From NCBI GenBank assembly GCA_947631235.1, contig CANRKO010000001.1, positions 1 through 64,000 of the forward strand: a stretch of 64,000 bases of DNA, read 5' to 3'. The translations under genes were made by a program, and so were the position numbers. Positions within the stretch are counted from its first letter, which is position 1; each line of letters starts with the position of its first letter. The DNA comes from an uncultured Clostridia bacterium. GTDB lineage: Bacteria > Bacillota > Clostridia > UBA1381. Below are positions 45,839 to 54,414 of the stretch, one piece after another. A model generated the notes under the pieces. It searched no databases, had not been told where the DNA came from, and saw only the letters and a list, made by a program, of their open reading frames with translations.

Positions 45839-46101
45839 CTTTATACTCGCGAAAAATCCAAAGCAAGTAATCGGCGTTAAGACGGCGCGTTTACAAGCCG
45901 TTAGCCGATACGCAGCGACGATTTTACGCGAAGAAGGAGGCGCAACGGAGCGTTTGAGCACTGACTTTTTTATGAAATAAAAAAATCAGCATAAGCGTGT
46001 AAAACCCGTACGAAACCCAAAGCGACAGTGAGCCGTTGTGAGCGCGTTTACAAGCGAACAGGCGAGCCGAGCGACGGTTTCGGACGGAAGAGGAGCAGTA
46101 C

Positions 46102-46146
46102 GCGACATAAAAAAAGAACCCTTTGTAAAAAGGGTTCGTAAAACTG
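46102..46146 (-). repeat. Hairpin repeat, copy 2, and tRNA-Pro terminator
   Basis: Second copy of the 44-45 base repeat. The stem gaacccttt / aaagggttc (46116-46137) is followed on the minus strand by T7, just 25 bases after the tRNA-Pro(CGG) gene, and should end the tRNA transcript. Confidence 0.8.
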
Positions 46147-46161
46147 TCGCGTACTGCGACG

Positions 46162-46238
46162 TGGTCGGGATGACAGGATTTGAACCTGCGGCCCCTACGT
46201 CCCGAACGTAGTGCTCTACCAAACTGAGCCACATCCCG
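46162..46238 (-). tRNA. tRNA-Pro (anticodon CGG)
   Basis: Acceptor arms cgggatg / catcccg, anticodon stem ctacg / cgtag with loop ttcggga, T-arm GGTTCAAATCC and encoded CCA. Confidence 0.95.
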
Positions 46239-46272
46239 ATACCTCTCCGTCACGCGGAGGGGAAATGTCATA

Positions 46273-46348
46273 TGGTCGGAGTGACAGGACTTGAACCTGC
46301 GGCCCCTTGACCCCCAGTCAAGTGCGCTACCACCTGCGCTACACCCCG
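46273..46348 (-). tRNA. tRNA-Pro (anticodon GGG)
   Basis: Acceptor arms cggggtg / cactccg (one G-U pair), anticodon stem cttga / tcaag with loop ctggggg, T-arm GGTTCAAGTCC and encoded CCA. It is transcribed with the CGG isoacceptor 34 bases downstream. Confidence 0.95.
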
Positions 46349-46369
46349 ATTTTTCCAGACAACTATGAC

Positions 46370-46398
46370 ATTATAGCACAAAACATTTTCAAAGTCAA
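46370..46398 (-). promoter_or_regulatory. Promoter of the tRNA-Pro pair
   Basis: On the minus strand TTGACT (46393-46398), 17 bases and TATAAT (46370-46375). Confidence 0.85.
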
Positions 46399-46521
46399 TA
46401 ACAGAAACGCAAAAATTACGAATAAAAATTTTTGTCCGCTTTATTGCCGCAACACCGCTGTTTCACATGAAAATATGGTATATATTTTTATTGCGATTTA
46501 GGTCATTTTCAATAAAAATAC

Positions 46522-46550
46522 TTGAAAAGACAACAAAAATATGGTATAAT
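46522..46550 (+). promoter_or_regulatory. Promoter of the zinc-ribbon cluster
   Basis: TTGAAA (46522-46527), 17 bases and an extended -10 TGG-TATAAT (46545-46550), 42 bases before the first start codon. Confidence 0.8.
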
Positions 46551-46591
46551 AATTATAATACGGTTAGAATGGGCATGAAAGGGGCGGAGCA

Positions 46592-47158
46592 ATGCGCTGC
46601 GAAAAATGCGGGAACGAAATCGCCGAGGGAAACAGAACATGTGAATACTGCGGCGCGCCGGTCAGGATGAGAAACTCCGGACGCAAAAAGAGGAGAAATC
46701 TTACGCTTGTCGCGGCTGCGGCAACGCTTATTATGCTCGGCGTACTGTCGCTTATGTGCGCCGGAATATCGATAAAAGCCGAACTGATGGGAACGTCCGT
46801 CAGGCTTTCGCTGCCCGTAATATCCGCATCGTCGGTCGTGGGGCTTGTTGTACAGGGCGGATTTGTGAAATTATTGCCCGGACTGTACATCGCGCTTTGC
46901 GCCGCTGCGGTAATCGCGGCGTTTATATCCGTGTTTATGATTATAACGCGCAGGCGTTCGGGAGTTACAATAGGACTTATAGCGGCTCTTGTTTCCGCGG
47001 TTATGGGCATAGCCATGATTATTGCGGTGTTTGTCATAAACGGCAAATACGGCGGCGAGGCTCTTTCCCTTGCTCCGTCGCTGTGGATGTGGGTATCCGT
47101 ACCCGTGAATATATTGAGCGCACTGTTTCTGTTTATTGAAAATGATGATATTGTATAA
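46592..47158 (+). CDS. Zinc-ribbon four-TM membrane protein, paralogue 1
   Basis: A 188-residue protein of unrecognised family. A zinc ribbon opens it (Cys3, Cys6, Cys17, Cys20 in CxxC-x10-CxxC), then a basic linker (GRKKRR) and four hydrophobic segments (about 36-58, 94-118, 124-147 and 162-183). A longer loop lies between the first two, probably outside. The basic linker before the first helix puts the ribbon in the cytoplasm. The next two genes encode proteins of the same plan, so the set arose by duplication. It is the first gene of a plus-strand cluster of four. Confidence 0.78.
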   Translation: MRCEKCGNEIAEGNRTCEYCGAPVRMRNSGRKKRRNLTLVAAAATLIMLGVLSLMCAGISIKAELMGTSVRLSLPVISASSVVGLVVQGGFVKLLPGLYIALCAAAVIAAFISVFMIITRRRSGVTIGLIAALVSAVMGIAMIIAVFVINGKYGGEALSLAPSLWMWVSVPVNILSALFLFIENDDIV

Positions 47159-47193
47159 GTATTTGATTTCGGAGAAAGAAAGGATGACAGAAA

Positions 47194-47880
47194 ATGATTT
47201 GCCAAAATTGCGGAAACGTCATTCCTGACGGCGTGAAGTTCTGTAACCGCTGCGGCGCGGAGCAGGAAGTTGTTGAGACTCCTCCGCAGAACGCGGAAAC
47301 GCCGAATTCAACCGATACTTACCGCGCCGCGCCGTATACAGCGGCGGATGGCGGCGCAAACACGCGGCTTTTGCTCGCGATTACGGCGGTTATCGCGCTT
47401 TTGGGAATTATGTCGGTGGTTTGCTCATCGCTCGTTATAAAGGGCGGAGAGGCTGCCGCGTCAATACCGTTTATGTCGGTGACAGCACTTCTGGGCAATC
47501 TGTCGAGAGCCGCAGACAGCGCGTCCGGAATGGGGGGCATACTGGGTCTTGATTTGGGAGATTGGGGCGCAAGCCTTGCCGGACCGCTGGCGGGAATGAT
47601 CGTTTACACGGTTTTTGCGGTAATCTGCGTTATATTGTATACGTTTTCAGCCGTGTTGGTTTTAAAGAAAAATCCCGTGGGAATAGTTATGGGAATGGCT
47701 GCGGGCGCGCTGACGATTTTGCTCAGCGTTATTATGATAATTGTTATGCTCGTGGCGAACGCTAATCTCGACATTCCAAATATTTCGCTCTCGCCGTCGG
47801 TGTGGGTATTGCTGGCAATTCCGGTCGGCGCGCTGTATGTGCTGTTGTGCGCCGTAAAGAACAGAGAATTGCTTTCGTGA
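47194..47880 (+). CDS. Zinc-ribbon four-TM membrane protein, paralogue 2
   Basis: A 228-residue relative of the preceding protein. The zinc ribbon (Cys3, Cys6, Cys17, Cys20: MICQNCGN and FCNRCG) leads into a Pro/Glu-rich linker (about 25-50) and four hydrophobic segments (about 55-78, 128-152, 158-182 and 197-218). The outer loop (about 79-125) is longer than in paralogue 1. The end of the membrane part (SPSVWVLLAIPVGALYVLL) is very similar to LAPSLWMWVSVPVNIL in paralogue 1. The gap of 35 bases contains GAAAGAAAGGATG. Confidence 0.78.
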   Translation: MICQNCGNVIPDGVKFCNRCGAEQEVVETPPQNAETPNSTDTYRAAPYTAADGGANTRLLLAITAVIALLGIMSVVCSSLVIKGGEAAASIPFMSVTALLGNLSRAADSASGMGGILGLDLGDWGASLAGPLAGMIVYTVFAVICVILYTFSAVLVLKKNPVGIVMGMAAGALTILLSVIMIIVMLVANANLDIPNISLSPSVWVLLAIPVGALYVLLCAVKNRELLS

Positions 47881-47924
47881 TAACATCGGAATTTGACCTG
47901 TAGTTGTGAAGGGGTGATTATATA

Positions 47925-48578
47925 ATGTTTTGCAAAAAGTGCGGAAACGCGTTGGACGACGGCATGAATTTCTGCCCGCGCTGCGGTGAACCCGCAGTGA
48001 AACCGATCGTACAGGAAACGCCGCCGGCGGAAAATGACGCGCAGCGCGATGTGTACGAGCCCGCAAACCCGACGCAGCCGATGTATCCCGTGCGTAAGGA
48101 CGTAAATATAAAAGTTCCCGCGTTTATGCGCGGCGGAAATGCGACGACATGGCTTGCGGTTATGTTCCTGCTCACGGCATGTACGATGATAAGTATGATT
48201 TTGAGCGGCGTGGGGATTTCCGTGAAAGCGGTGCGGGGTTTCGGTCTATCGCTGCCCGCTACGACGATTAGCGGTATCGCGGACAACGTGACGGCGTTCG
48301 GCGTGTATACGGTTTTTCTTGTGATTTATATTATAGTCAACTTATGCGCCGTGTTTATGATTTTAAATAAGATGAAATACGGAACGATTGCGGGCATCGC
48401 GGCTAACGCGATAGCCGTTATATCCGGTATAGTCGCCGTCGCGGCGTCGTTTTCGCTGTCAAAGGAAATAAACGAGTTTGTATCAACATTCCCGACCGTA
48501 TGGACGTGGCTCGCGCTTGTGTTCGGTCTTGCGAACTGCGCGTTCCTCATATTCAAAGGCGGGGATTTAGCGACATAA
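47925..48578 (+). CDS. Zinc-ribbon four-TM membrane protein, paralogue 3
   Basis: A 217-residue protein of the same plan: zinc ribbon (Cys3, Cys6, Cys17, Cys20: MFCKKCGN and FCPRCG), a Pro-rich linker (about 24-60), then four hydrophobic segments (about 68-92, 118-143, 146-170 and 184-206) with a short outer loop. It also ends in the shared FPTVWTWLALVFGLANCAFL pattern. GAAGGGGTG precedes the ATG. The linker is longer and more acidic than in paralogue 1. Confidence 0.78.
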   Translation: MFCKKCGNALDDGMNFCPRCGEPAVKPIVQETPPAENDAQRDVYEPANPTQPMYPVRKDVNIKVPAFMRGGNATTWLAVMFLLTACTMISMILSGVGISVKAVRGFGLSLPATTISGIADNVTAFGVYTVFLVIYIIVNLCAVFMILNKMKYGTIAGIAANAIAVISGIVAVAASFSLSKEINEFVSTFPTVWTWLALVFGLANCAFLIFKGGDLAT

Positions 48579-48649
48579 AGCATATTTATGTAAGCAGAGG
48601 GGTAAAAGTTTAGCGGGTTATGGTTATTTAAGGAAAGAGGTAAGGCGGT

Positions 48650-50464
48650 ATGTTTTGTCCGAATTGCGGAAACAATGTTGGAAACGAGGATTTTTGTAAA
48701 AAGTGCGGCGCGTCGCTTGACAATCCGTCAACGAGACGCTTTTGCGCGGAATGCGGATCGCCGCTTGACTACGGCAGCGAGAGATGTTCACAATGCGGCG
48801 CGGAGGTGGAGAGCGTATACAAGCAGGAGAACGAAAACGTCAGAAGTCGTGGAATAGAACAGCAGTCAAAGCAGACGCAGCCGACCGCGCCCAAAAAGAA
48901 GGGCGGTAAGCGGCTGGCAGTCGGTATTGCTGCGGCGGTCGTCGTTGCCGCTGCGGCGGTTATTGTCGTATTGCGCATGGGCGGCGGTGAAGGCTCGGAC
49001 ACGCAGTTCGCCGAGGCGCCTCCCGAAAATGTGTACCATGACGGCGGCGCGATTAAAATTATGACAAAGGCGTTTAACCAAAAGCAGGCGTCGAGCGACA
49101 GTTCCGTGCTGAAGGAACTGGAGACGTATGTCGGTGAGGATTTGGAAATCGAGTGGACGCCCGATACGAAGTATGACAGTTCTGTAAACGGCATTATAGG
49201 CTCGGGCGACTATCCGCACGTGATGCTTGTGGGCAGTAAGGGCTCGGCGTTTGTACAGGCGGCGAGAAGTGATATGTTTTGGGATATATCGGAGGCGTTT
49301 GACAATCCCGAAAAATACCCCAATCTTGCGCAAGCCGACCCGAATGTAAACCATAATATTTCCGTTGACGGCAAGATTTACGGCATATACCGCGCTCGTG
49401 AACTCGGACGCGCCGGTATTACGATAAGGAAGGATTGGCTCGATCGTCTCGGTCTCGATATACCGGAAACGATAGACGAGTTTTCCGAGGTTTTGAAGGA
49501 GTTTACGGAGAATGACCCCGACGGTAACGGAGTTAATGACACTTACGGCATGGTGATAACGAACTACCTGTCCGGACCGCTTGACAATATAGCGGTATGG
49601 ATGGGCGCTCCCAACGGCTGGGGTGTGGACGATGAGACGGACGAACTGAAACCGTCGTTTATGTTTGAAGAATACAAGGACGCGCTGAAACTGATGCGTG
49701 ACTGGTATAAGGCGGGATATATAAATCAGGACATGAATACCATGACGGCTGATAAGTGGAACGAACCCTTCCTGAACCAGAAAGCGGGCGTTATCATTGA
49801 CGTTGCCGACAGGTCGAGAAGGCTTGCTCAGGACATTGCGCCCATCAACCCGAACGCGGTGGTTGACGTGTTCGGATATGTGACGAAGGACGCCGGCTCA
49901 GAACCGAGAACGCTCCCGACAAACGGCTATAACGGCTTTTACGTGTTCCCGAAGTCAACGATTAAGACGCATGATGATTTGGAGCATATATTGACGGTAA
50001 TGGATAAGCTCAACGACAAAACGGCGGTTGACCTTATGAATTTCGGTATTGAGGGCGTACAGTATACCGTTGATGCAAACAACTACGTGACAATTACGAG
50101 CAATAAGGAGCTGCTTGACGATATCAGCGACCTTAATCAGATATCCATGGGAATTATCACATTCCCGGACGGCTTAAAGACAAAGTATACCGTTCCCGTG
50201 GCGGAGAAGGTGGATAAGGTTTACGAGAAAAACAGGCAGTACGCGATAAGCAACCTTGCGGAACCGTATATCTCCGAAACGTACACCAAAAACGGCCCTG
50301 TGCTTGACGATATAGTCAACACGGCGAAAATGAACTTCATAATCGGTAAAATTTCCGAGGAGGAATACGACAAGGAAGTGGAACGCTGGAAACGTGAAGG
50401 CGGCGACAATTACATAAGGGAAGTAAACGAGGAATACAGCAAGGATATTTCGGTTAAGCAGTAA
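48650..50464 (+). CDS. Double zinc ribbon-TM-extracellular solute-binding fusion
   Basis: A 604-residue protein with an unusual layout. Two zinc ribbons come first (Cys3/6/16/19 and Cys32/35/46/49), then a Gln/Lys-rich linker, one transmembrane helix (about 88-109) and an outer domain (about 120-604). That domain resembles sugar-type solute-binding proteins of the LipO/LplA kind: AGITIRKDWLDRLGLDIPET near 255-274 and the calcium-loop-like DPDGNGVNDTYG at 289-300. No signal peptidase site or lipobox is present, and no ABC permease gene is nearby. It may transmit ligand binding outside to the ribbons inside. Confidence 0.85.
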   Translation: MFCPNCGNNVGNEDFCKKCGASLDNPSTRRFCAECGSPLDYGSERCSQCGAEVESVYKQENENVRSRGIEQQSKQTQPTAPKKKGGKRLAVGIAAAVVVAAAAVIVVLRMGGGEGSDTQFAEAPPENVYHDGGAIKIMTKAFNQKQASSDSSVLKELETYVGEDLEIEWTPDTKYDSSVNGIIGSGDYPHVMLVGSKGSAFVQAARSDMFWDISEAFDNPEKYPNLAQADPNVNHNISVDGKIYGIYRARELGRAGITIRKDWLDRLGLDIPETIDEFSEVLKEFTENDPDGNGVNDTYGMVITNYLSGPLDNIAVWMGAPNGWGVDDETDELKPSFMFEEYKDALKLMRDWYKAGYINQDMNTMTADKWNEPFLNQKAGVIIDVADRSRRLAQDIAPINPNAVVDVFGYVTKDAGSEPRTLPTNGYNGFYVFPKSTIKTHDDLEHILTVMDKLNDKTAVDLMNFGIEGVQYTVDANNYVTITSNKELLDDISDLNQISMGIITFPDGLKTKYTVPVAEKVDKVYEKNRQYAISNLAEPYISETYTKNGPVLDDIVNTAKMNFIIGKISEEEYDKEVERWKREGGDNYIREVNEEYSKDISVKQ

Positions 50465-50557
50465 AGACAAACAAAATAACGTAAAATAAAAGCGCACGAA
50501 TTTGTTTCGTGCGCTTGACATTTTAAAATGAATGTGGTAAAATACCATAAGTGTCAC

Positions 50558-50646
50558 GGACAGGTATCGAAGTGGTCATAACGGCCCTGACTCGAAATCA
50601 GGTAGTCCTCACGGGCTCGTGGGTTCGAATCCCACCCTGTCCGCCA
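50558..50646 (+). tRNA. tRNA-Ser (anticodon CGA)
   Basis: Acceptor arms ggacagg / cctgtcc, anticodon stem cctga / tcagg with loop ctcgaaa, a long variable arm, T-arm GGTTCGAATCC and encoded CCA. Confidence 0.96.
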
Positions 50647-50650
50647 TGTA

Positions 50651-50699
50651 CAAAAACCGCGTAAATGCTTTGGAAATAAGCGTTTATGCGGTTTTTACT
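50651..50699 (+). terminator. Terminator of tRNA-Ser
   Basis: A long hairpin aaaaaccgcgtaaatgctt paired with agcgtttatgcggttttt ends in a T-run. Confidence 0.8.
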
Positions 50700-50739
50700 T
50701 GGTTTTGAGCGTTTGCAAATTATTGCAAATTATTGTAAA

Positions 50740-52263
50740 TTATAGCACAAAATCGTTAGTCGGATTTTCGGCTTTGATGTTATCTATACCAATATCATAT
50801 AGATTTAATACCCGTATATCCATTTTCGTATTTTCAATATAGTGCCGATACATTTTTTCAGCCGGAAGGAGACGCACATGAATATTCTGCAATTTAAGTC
50901 CTTTCATCATGTCAAGAGAAACAAACCCTTTTTCAACAATCTCCGATGCAGCTGTCGGCATAAGAAAGCAATTGCGCACCGTGCAAATTTTACAGTTATC
51001 AGTAAACTGCCGATAAGCAAGCTGATATAGATACTGTTTTGTAATAGACTCGATACCGGGCTGCCCGCGCAGTTTTTTGCCGTGTTCCAACCGGATAGTA
51101 TAGTATTTTGCATCAAAGATAATAAACTGAAATTCGCCGTCAACATTCACAATAGAAATAATGTCCGGAATCAGCGTGTCTTCTGCCTTGTGAGGTTCGG
51201 TATCATTTAGAGACAAATGCCACTGTGGTTTATCAATAAGTTCTATAAGACTCTTGTGTCGGATTTTAGGGCAAATTTTGGATAATGGAACAGGCAGACT
51301 CAGGCTGTCAATAGACCGCTGTAATTGATTATCCATTACTTCAGCGCAAACCTTCTCCCATACCAGATTGAAACTGTTTGTTCCGAACATACTGAAACAG
51401 TCCAAATCATCCAGGGCCTTGCTGTTGACTATATATGCGTACAGCGTTTTCAGAAGTAGCTGCTTGCGAGTATTGAACTGCACATTGAGTTCTTTGGTGA
51501 TGCGATATAGGATATATTCTTTATCACCAAAGTCTTCAATCTGCTCATCTGAAAGATCAGCGCCCGTAATATCAAATAAATCCAGCAGGTCAGCATCCCG
51601 CAGTTCTTCGGTACATCGGGTGAGAATACACTCATGCAAACGTTTAAAAAAATCAAAATCATTATTTACACGTTTCATAGTCAGCAATTCCGGATAATAC
51701 GGCCGATTGTCATAGAGAAGCGCGAATGTTTCATTGATGGTTTTATCCCACAGTATATCACCGGAACCGTTGGTTTCAACAATATCCTGTGTATTTGTAT
51801 ATATGCCGTACTCAAAATAGTCATGGAGCAGAAATAGCATAACAGCCAACATATTGAATGAACTACTGTCGTTTGTATCATTATACATACGAATAATCTG
51901 CTCTTTGGAATTGTATTTTTCCAGCACCTTCAGTATCTGCTTCAATTCTTTTTTTGGGGCGGTGGCATCAACCAAATATTTGGGATAACATTTTAGAACC
52001 CGACCTTCAATTGTAATAACACCGACAAAAGTGAACACATAAAAATACTCGTTTTCACCGACTCCAACATCGGCAATTTCAATATCCTCATCCAATAAGT
52101 CGGTAAGATCTTTCTGTGTATCCGTTGCTTTTACAGCTTTAAGCACACCATACTCCTTCAACCGCTTCAGGATGCGGACAGCCTTTTCCTCCGAACAGCA
52201 GAACAATCTAACTAAATCTCCCTGGGTATAGCGTTTTTGTTCCCGCAGAAATACCGAAATCAT
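50740..52263 (-). CDS. LlaJI-family restriction endonuclease subunit (R2-like)
   Basis: A 507-residue protein I recognise as the LlaJI-type nuclease partner of a McrB-like motor, by its sequence feel and by its context. The N-terminus looks like a winged helix (YTQGDLVRLFCCSEEKAVRILKRLKEYGVL). The nuclease core is in the C-terminal part, where PDIISIVNVDGEFQFIIFDAKYY (residues about 385-407) is a PD-(D/E)xK motif: PD, about 15 residues, then DAK. It overlaps the AAA+ gene by four bases, as expected for a co-translated complex. Confidence 0.82.
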   Translation of the reverse strand: MISVFLREQKRYTQGDLVRLFCCSEEKAVRILKRLKEYGVLKAVKATDTQKDLTDLLDEDIEIADVGVGENEYFYVFTFVGVITIEGRVLKCYPKYLVDATAPKKELKQILKVLEKYNSKEQIIRMYNDTNDSSSFNMLAVMLFLLHDYFEYGIYTNTQDIVETNGSGDILWDKTINETFALLYDNRPYYPELLTMKRVNNDFDFFKRLHECILTRCTEELRDADLLDLFDITGADLSDEQIEDFGDKEYILYRITKELNVQFNTRKQLLLKTLYAYIVNSKALDDLDCFSMFGTNSFNLVWEKVCAEVMDNQLQRSIDSLSLPVPLSKICPKIRHKSLIELIDKPQWHLSLNDTEPHKAEDTLIPDIISIVNVDGEFQFIIFDAKYYTIRLEHGKKLRGQPGIESITKQYLYQLAYRQFTDNCKICTVRNCFLMPTAASEIVEKGFVSLDMMKGLKLQNIHVRLLPAEKMYRHYIENTKMDIRVLNLYDIGIDNIKAENPTNDFVL

Positions 52264-54236
52264 TCTCCATCATCCTCTGATACATTATCTATGAATTGGC
52301 TGCTGATAGATTCGCAAAAAATGTGTACGCCCTTAGTTTTAAATTCTTCACAAATCTTTGAATATTGGTTTCTTGCCTTTTCATCGCATCCGCCAAATAG
52401 GCTGCTCCGTTTTTGTTTGGCTGCATCATCAAACAGGTACATAATTACCTTATTCATGAAAATATCAATGAATGCATCCGGGTCAATTACATCTCCGTCT
52501 GGCAGATTTTTCTTGGAGATGAAATATGGACCCATCAATTTATCCTCGTTAACTTTATAATTTAGAAGTTCACTATTGATAGCTTTGCGCAGTGCGTTCC
52601 ATTCCACGTTACGACGATATTTTCCTTGACCAAGGATAACCCTTTTCCCTTCAATTCCTTCTTCATTGTCATCAATTCCCAGATAGGTGAAGTTCCATCT
52701 GCGTTTGAAAGCGGTGTCCATCGGGAATACACCCTGGTCTGCGCTGTTCATAGTCGCCCAGATAAACATATTATCGGGGATGCGAATCTCAGCGTAGTTG
52801 TCGGGGCTGCCCCCAAGTTCCCCGGCAAGGTACTTTTTCATGTCTTCGGAAGCTTGGATCGGATACTCACTGGCTTCATCATCGCCGCGGTCAAGCAACT
52901 GGAATATATCGCCAAACACCGCTGCAACGTTTGCACGGTTGATTTCTTCCACGACAAGCAGAAATGGCTTTGGAGTATCAGTTCTGCTGTTCTGCAAAGC
53001 TTTGACGTAAGTACGCAAAAAAGGACCGGGTACATAGGAATATGTGATGGAATCATTACCATTGCTATCCCTGAATGGTATAGGCTTATATGTACCCACA
53101 AAATTAGCGTAGGAATAATCCGGATGGAAGGTTACGCGCTCGTATTTGCCACCGGTTTCAAGCAGGGCATCTTTCTCTAAATTCAAAGTAAAACTTTTAC
53201 CAGTACCCGGGGCGCCGAAAAAAATACGATTACGAGGATAACCACTTGCGAAACCTGTTACAAATTTGATATTCCCGACAGTTTCTGCTCGTTCTGACAA
53301 GAATTTATAATATAAATCCAAAAAAGCGTTTATACTGCCGTTGCCGTGTGAACGGTCAAATTCCTTATAATTTATGTCCTTTCTTATAACGTCAATAATC
53401 TTTTTATATACGTTTATATCGCTGATATTAAAAATGGATTCATATGGAGCGAGTTTTTCTGTATACTTACGGGAAACCTCTTTAGCAGCATTTAGATAAT
53501 TGATACGTGTTCTTTCAGAGTAATGTTCACCATTATCTTTTTTCACATACGTAAACCATTCCTTAAAAGCCTGCTCGTTGTCAACTGTATCGCCAACTTC
53601 TTCCGGGGAAGGAAGGTTGTGTGCATCCATTTCTTTAATCAGATTGTCATGCAGCCAGTGTGCATTGCGAATATAGAAATAAATAAATTCTTTTCTAAAC
53701 GCACATGCGTACTCTCCGTCACTCTTTTTCTGTTGTTCAAATCCTTCTTTCATTGCTTGCGCGATTGTTGCTATTTTGATTTGTTTAGAAATAGGCGTTT
53801 CAGCGTCAGCGGTTGAATGCTTTAACTTCCACGCACAAAAAATAGTTTGTCCATCGCGTTGATATACACCTAACTGTACGGCTAGGTGTCCGTTTTGTTG
53901 TTTGTCATACGCATAATTTATATACTTGCTCTTTTGCTGCGTGCGCTGCTCATCATTTAAATGGGAGCGACCGCCCGGCGTCGTACCTTTAGCACATATT
54001 GTAATCGAATCTTGCGAATCATTCCCAAAAGATATTGTATACACTTCCGACATTTGCTTACTTGCCGCTGAGCAAGCTGCATTGTGACCAAATTGACGGA
54101 AAGCGGATTGAAGTTCGGAGAGAACCTGATCTCTTGTTAGAGTATCGGTCTCACGGTTATAATCAGCAGTCACAATTTCGCCATTTCCAAGAGCCCATTG
54201 ATATTTTGGCATTTGATTTTCATCCTTATACATCAA
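52260..54236 (-). CDS. McrB-like AAA+ motor of a LlaJI-type system (R1-like)
   Basis: A 658-residue NTPase that would translocate DNA and drive the nuclease subunit. The AAA+ module lies in the C-terminal half: Walker A FFGAPGTGKSFTL, Walker B LLVVEEINRANVAAVFGDIF, and MNSADQGVFPMDTAFKRRW, the McrB/dynein-like sensor region. The N-terminal half (about 1-330) would hold DNA-recognition domains. In the known LlaJI system two restriction proteins and two methyltransferases act together, as found here. Its start overlaps a 62-residue small gene, and its end overlaps the nuclease gene. Confidence 0.85.
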   Translation of the reverse strand: MMYKDENQMPKYQWALGNGEIVTADYNRETDTLTRDQVLSELQSAFRQFGHNAACSAASKQMSEVYTISFGNDSQDSITICAKGTTPGGRSHLNDEQRTQQKSKYINYAYDKQQNGHLAVQLGVYQRDGQTIFCAWKLKHSTADAETPISKQIKIATIAQAMKEGFEQQKKSDGEYACAFRKEFIYFYIRNAHWLHDNLIKEMDAHNLPSPEEVGDTVDNEQAFKEWFTYVKKDNGEHYSERTRINYLNAAKEVSRKYTEKLAPYESIFNISDINVYKKIIDVIRKDINYKEFDRSHGNGSINAFLDLYYKFLSERAETVGNIKFVTGFASGYPRNRIFFGAPGTGKSFTLNLEKDALLETGGKYERVTFHPDYSYANFVGTYKPIPFRDSNGNDSITYSYVPGPFLRTYVKALQNSRTDTPKPFLLVVEEINRANVAAVFGDIFQLLDRGDDEASEYPIQASEDMKKYLAGELGGSPDNYAEIRIPDNMFIWATMNSADQGVFPMDTAFKRRWNFTYLGIDDNEEGIEGKRVILGQGKYRRNVEWNALRKAINSELLNYKVNEDKLMGPYFISKKNLPDGDVIDPDAFIDIFMNKVIMYLFDDAAKQKRSSLFGGCDEKARNQYSKICEEFKTKGVHIFCESISSQFIDNVSEDDGE

Positions 54237-54414
54237 GTACTTTAATATGCTTAGCGTTTAATGATTTTCTATTGAATATATCAGACATACCATATAACTG
54301 CCGTCCAAAGCTTGTAATATGGACACCTCCGTTATCTATAATAAGCTGCAGTAGGTGAGGCAGTTCTATTTGATTTGGAGAAAATTGCGTGCCAAATGGA
54401 AGTTCATATGTCAT
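54226..54414 (-). CDS. Small protein within the restriction-modification operon
   Basis: A 62-residue protein starting MTYELPFGTQFSPNQIELPH. Its ATG overlaps the stop codon of the methyltransferase (ATGA), and its end overlaps the start of the AAA+ gene, so translation appears coupled through the operon. The sequence LLQLIIDNGGVHITSFGRQL might be a small winged-helix piece like an Mrr N-terminal domain, but no firm match is made. It could be a loading or specificity factor. Confidence 0.6.
   Translation of the reverse strand: MTYELPFGTQFSPNQIELPHLLQLIIDNGGVHITSFGRQLYGMSDIFNRKSLNAKHIKVLDV

Noticed and set aside
45839-46101. Small protein genes between the hairpin repeats
   Set aside because: Open frames here are short, low in similarity to anything known, lack ribosome binding sites and follow the repeats, so the stretch is treated as non-coding.
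50489-50516. Terminator after the solute-binding fusion gene
   Set aside because: A stem aagcgcacgaa / ttcgtgcgctt exists but it is followed by gacatttt, without a proper T-run. It may still work with Rho; evidence is too weak to list.
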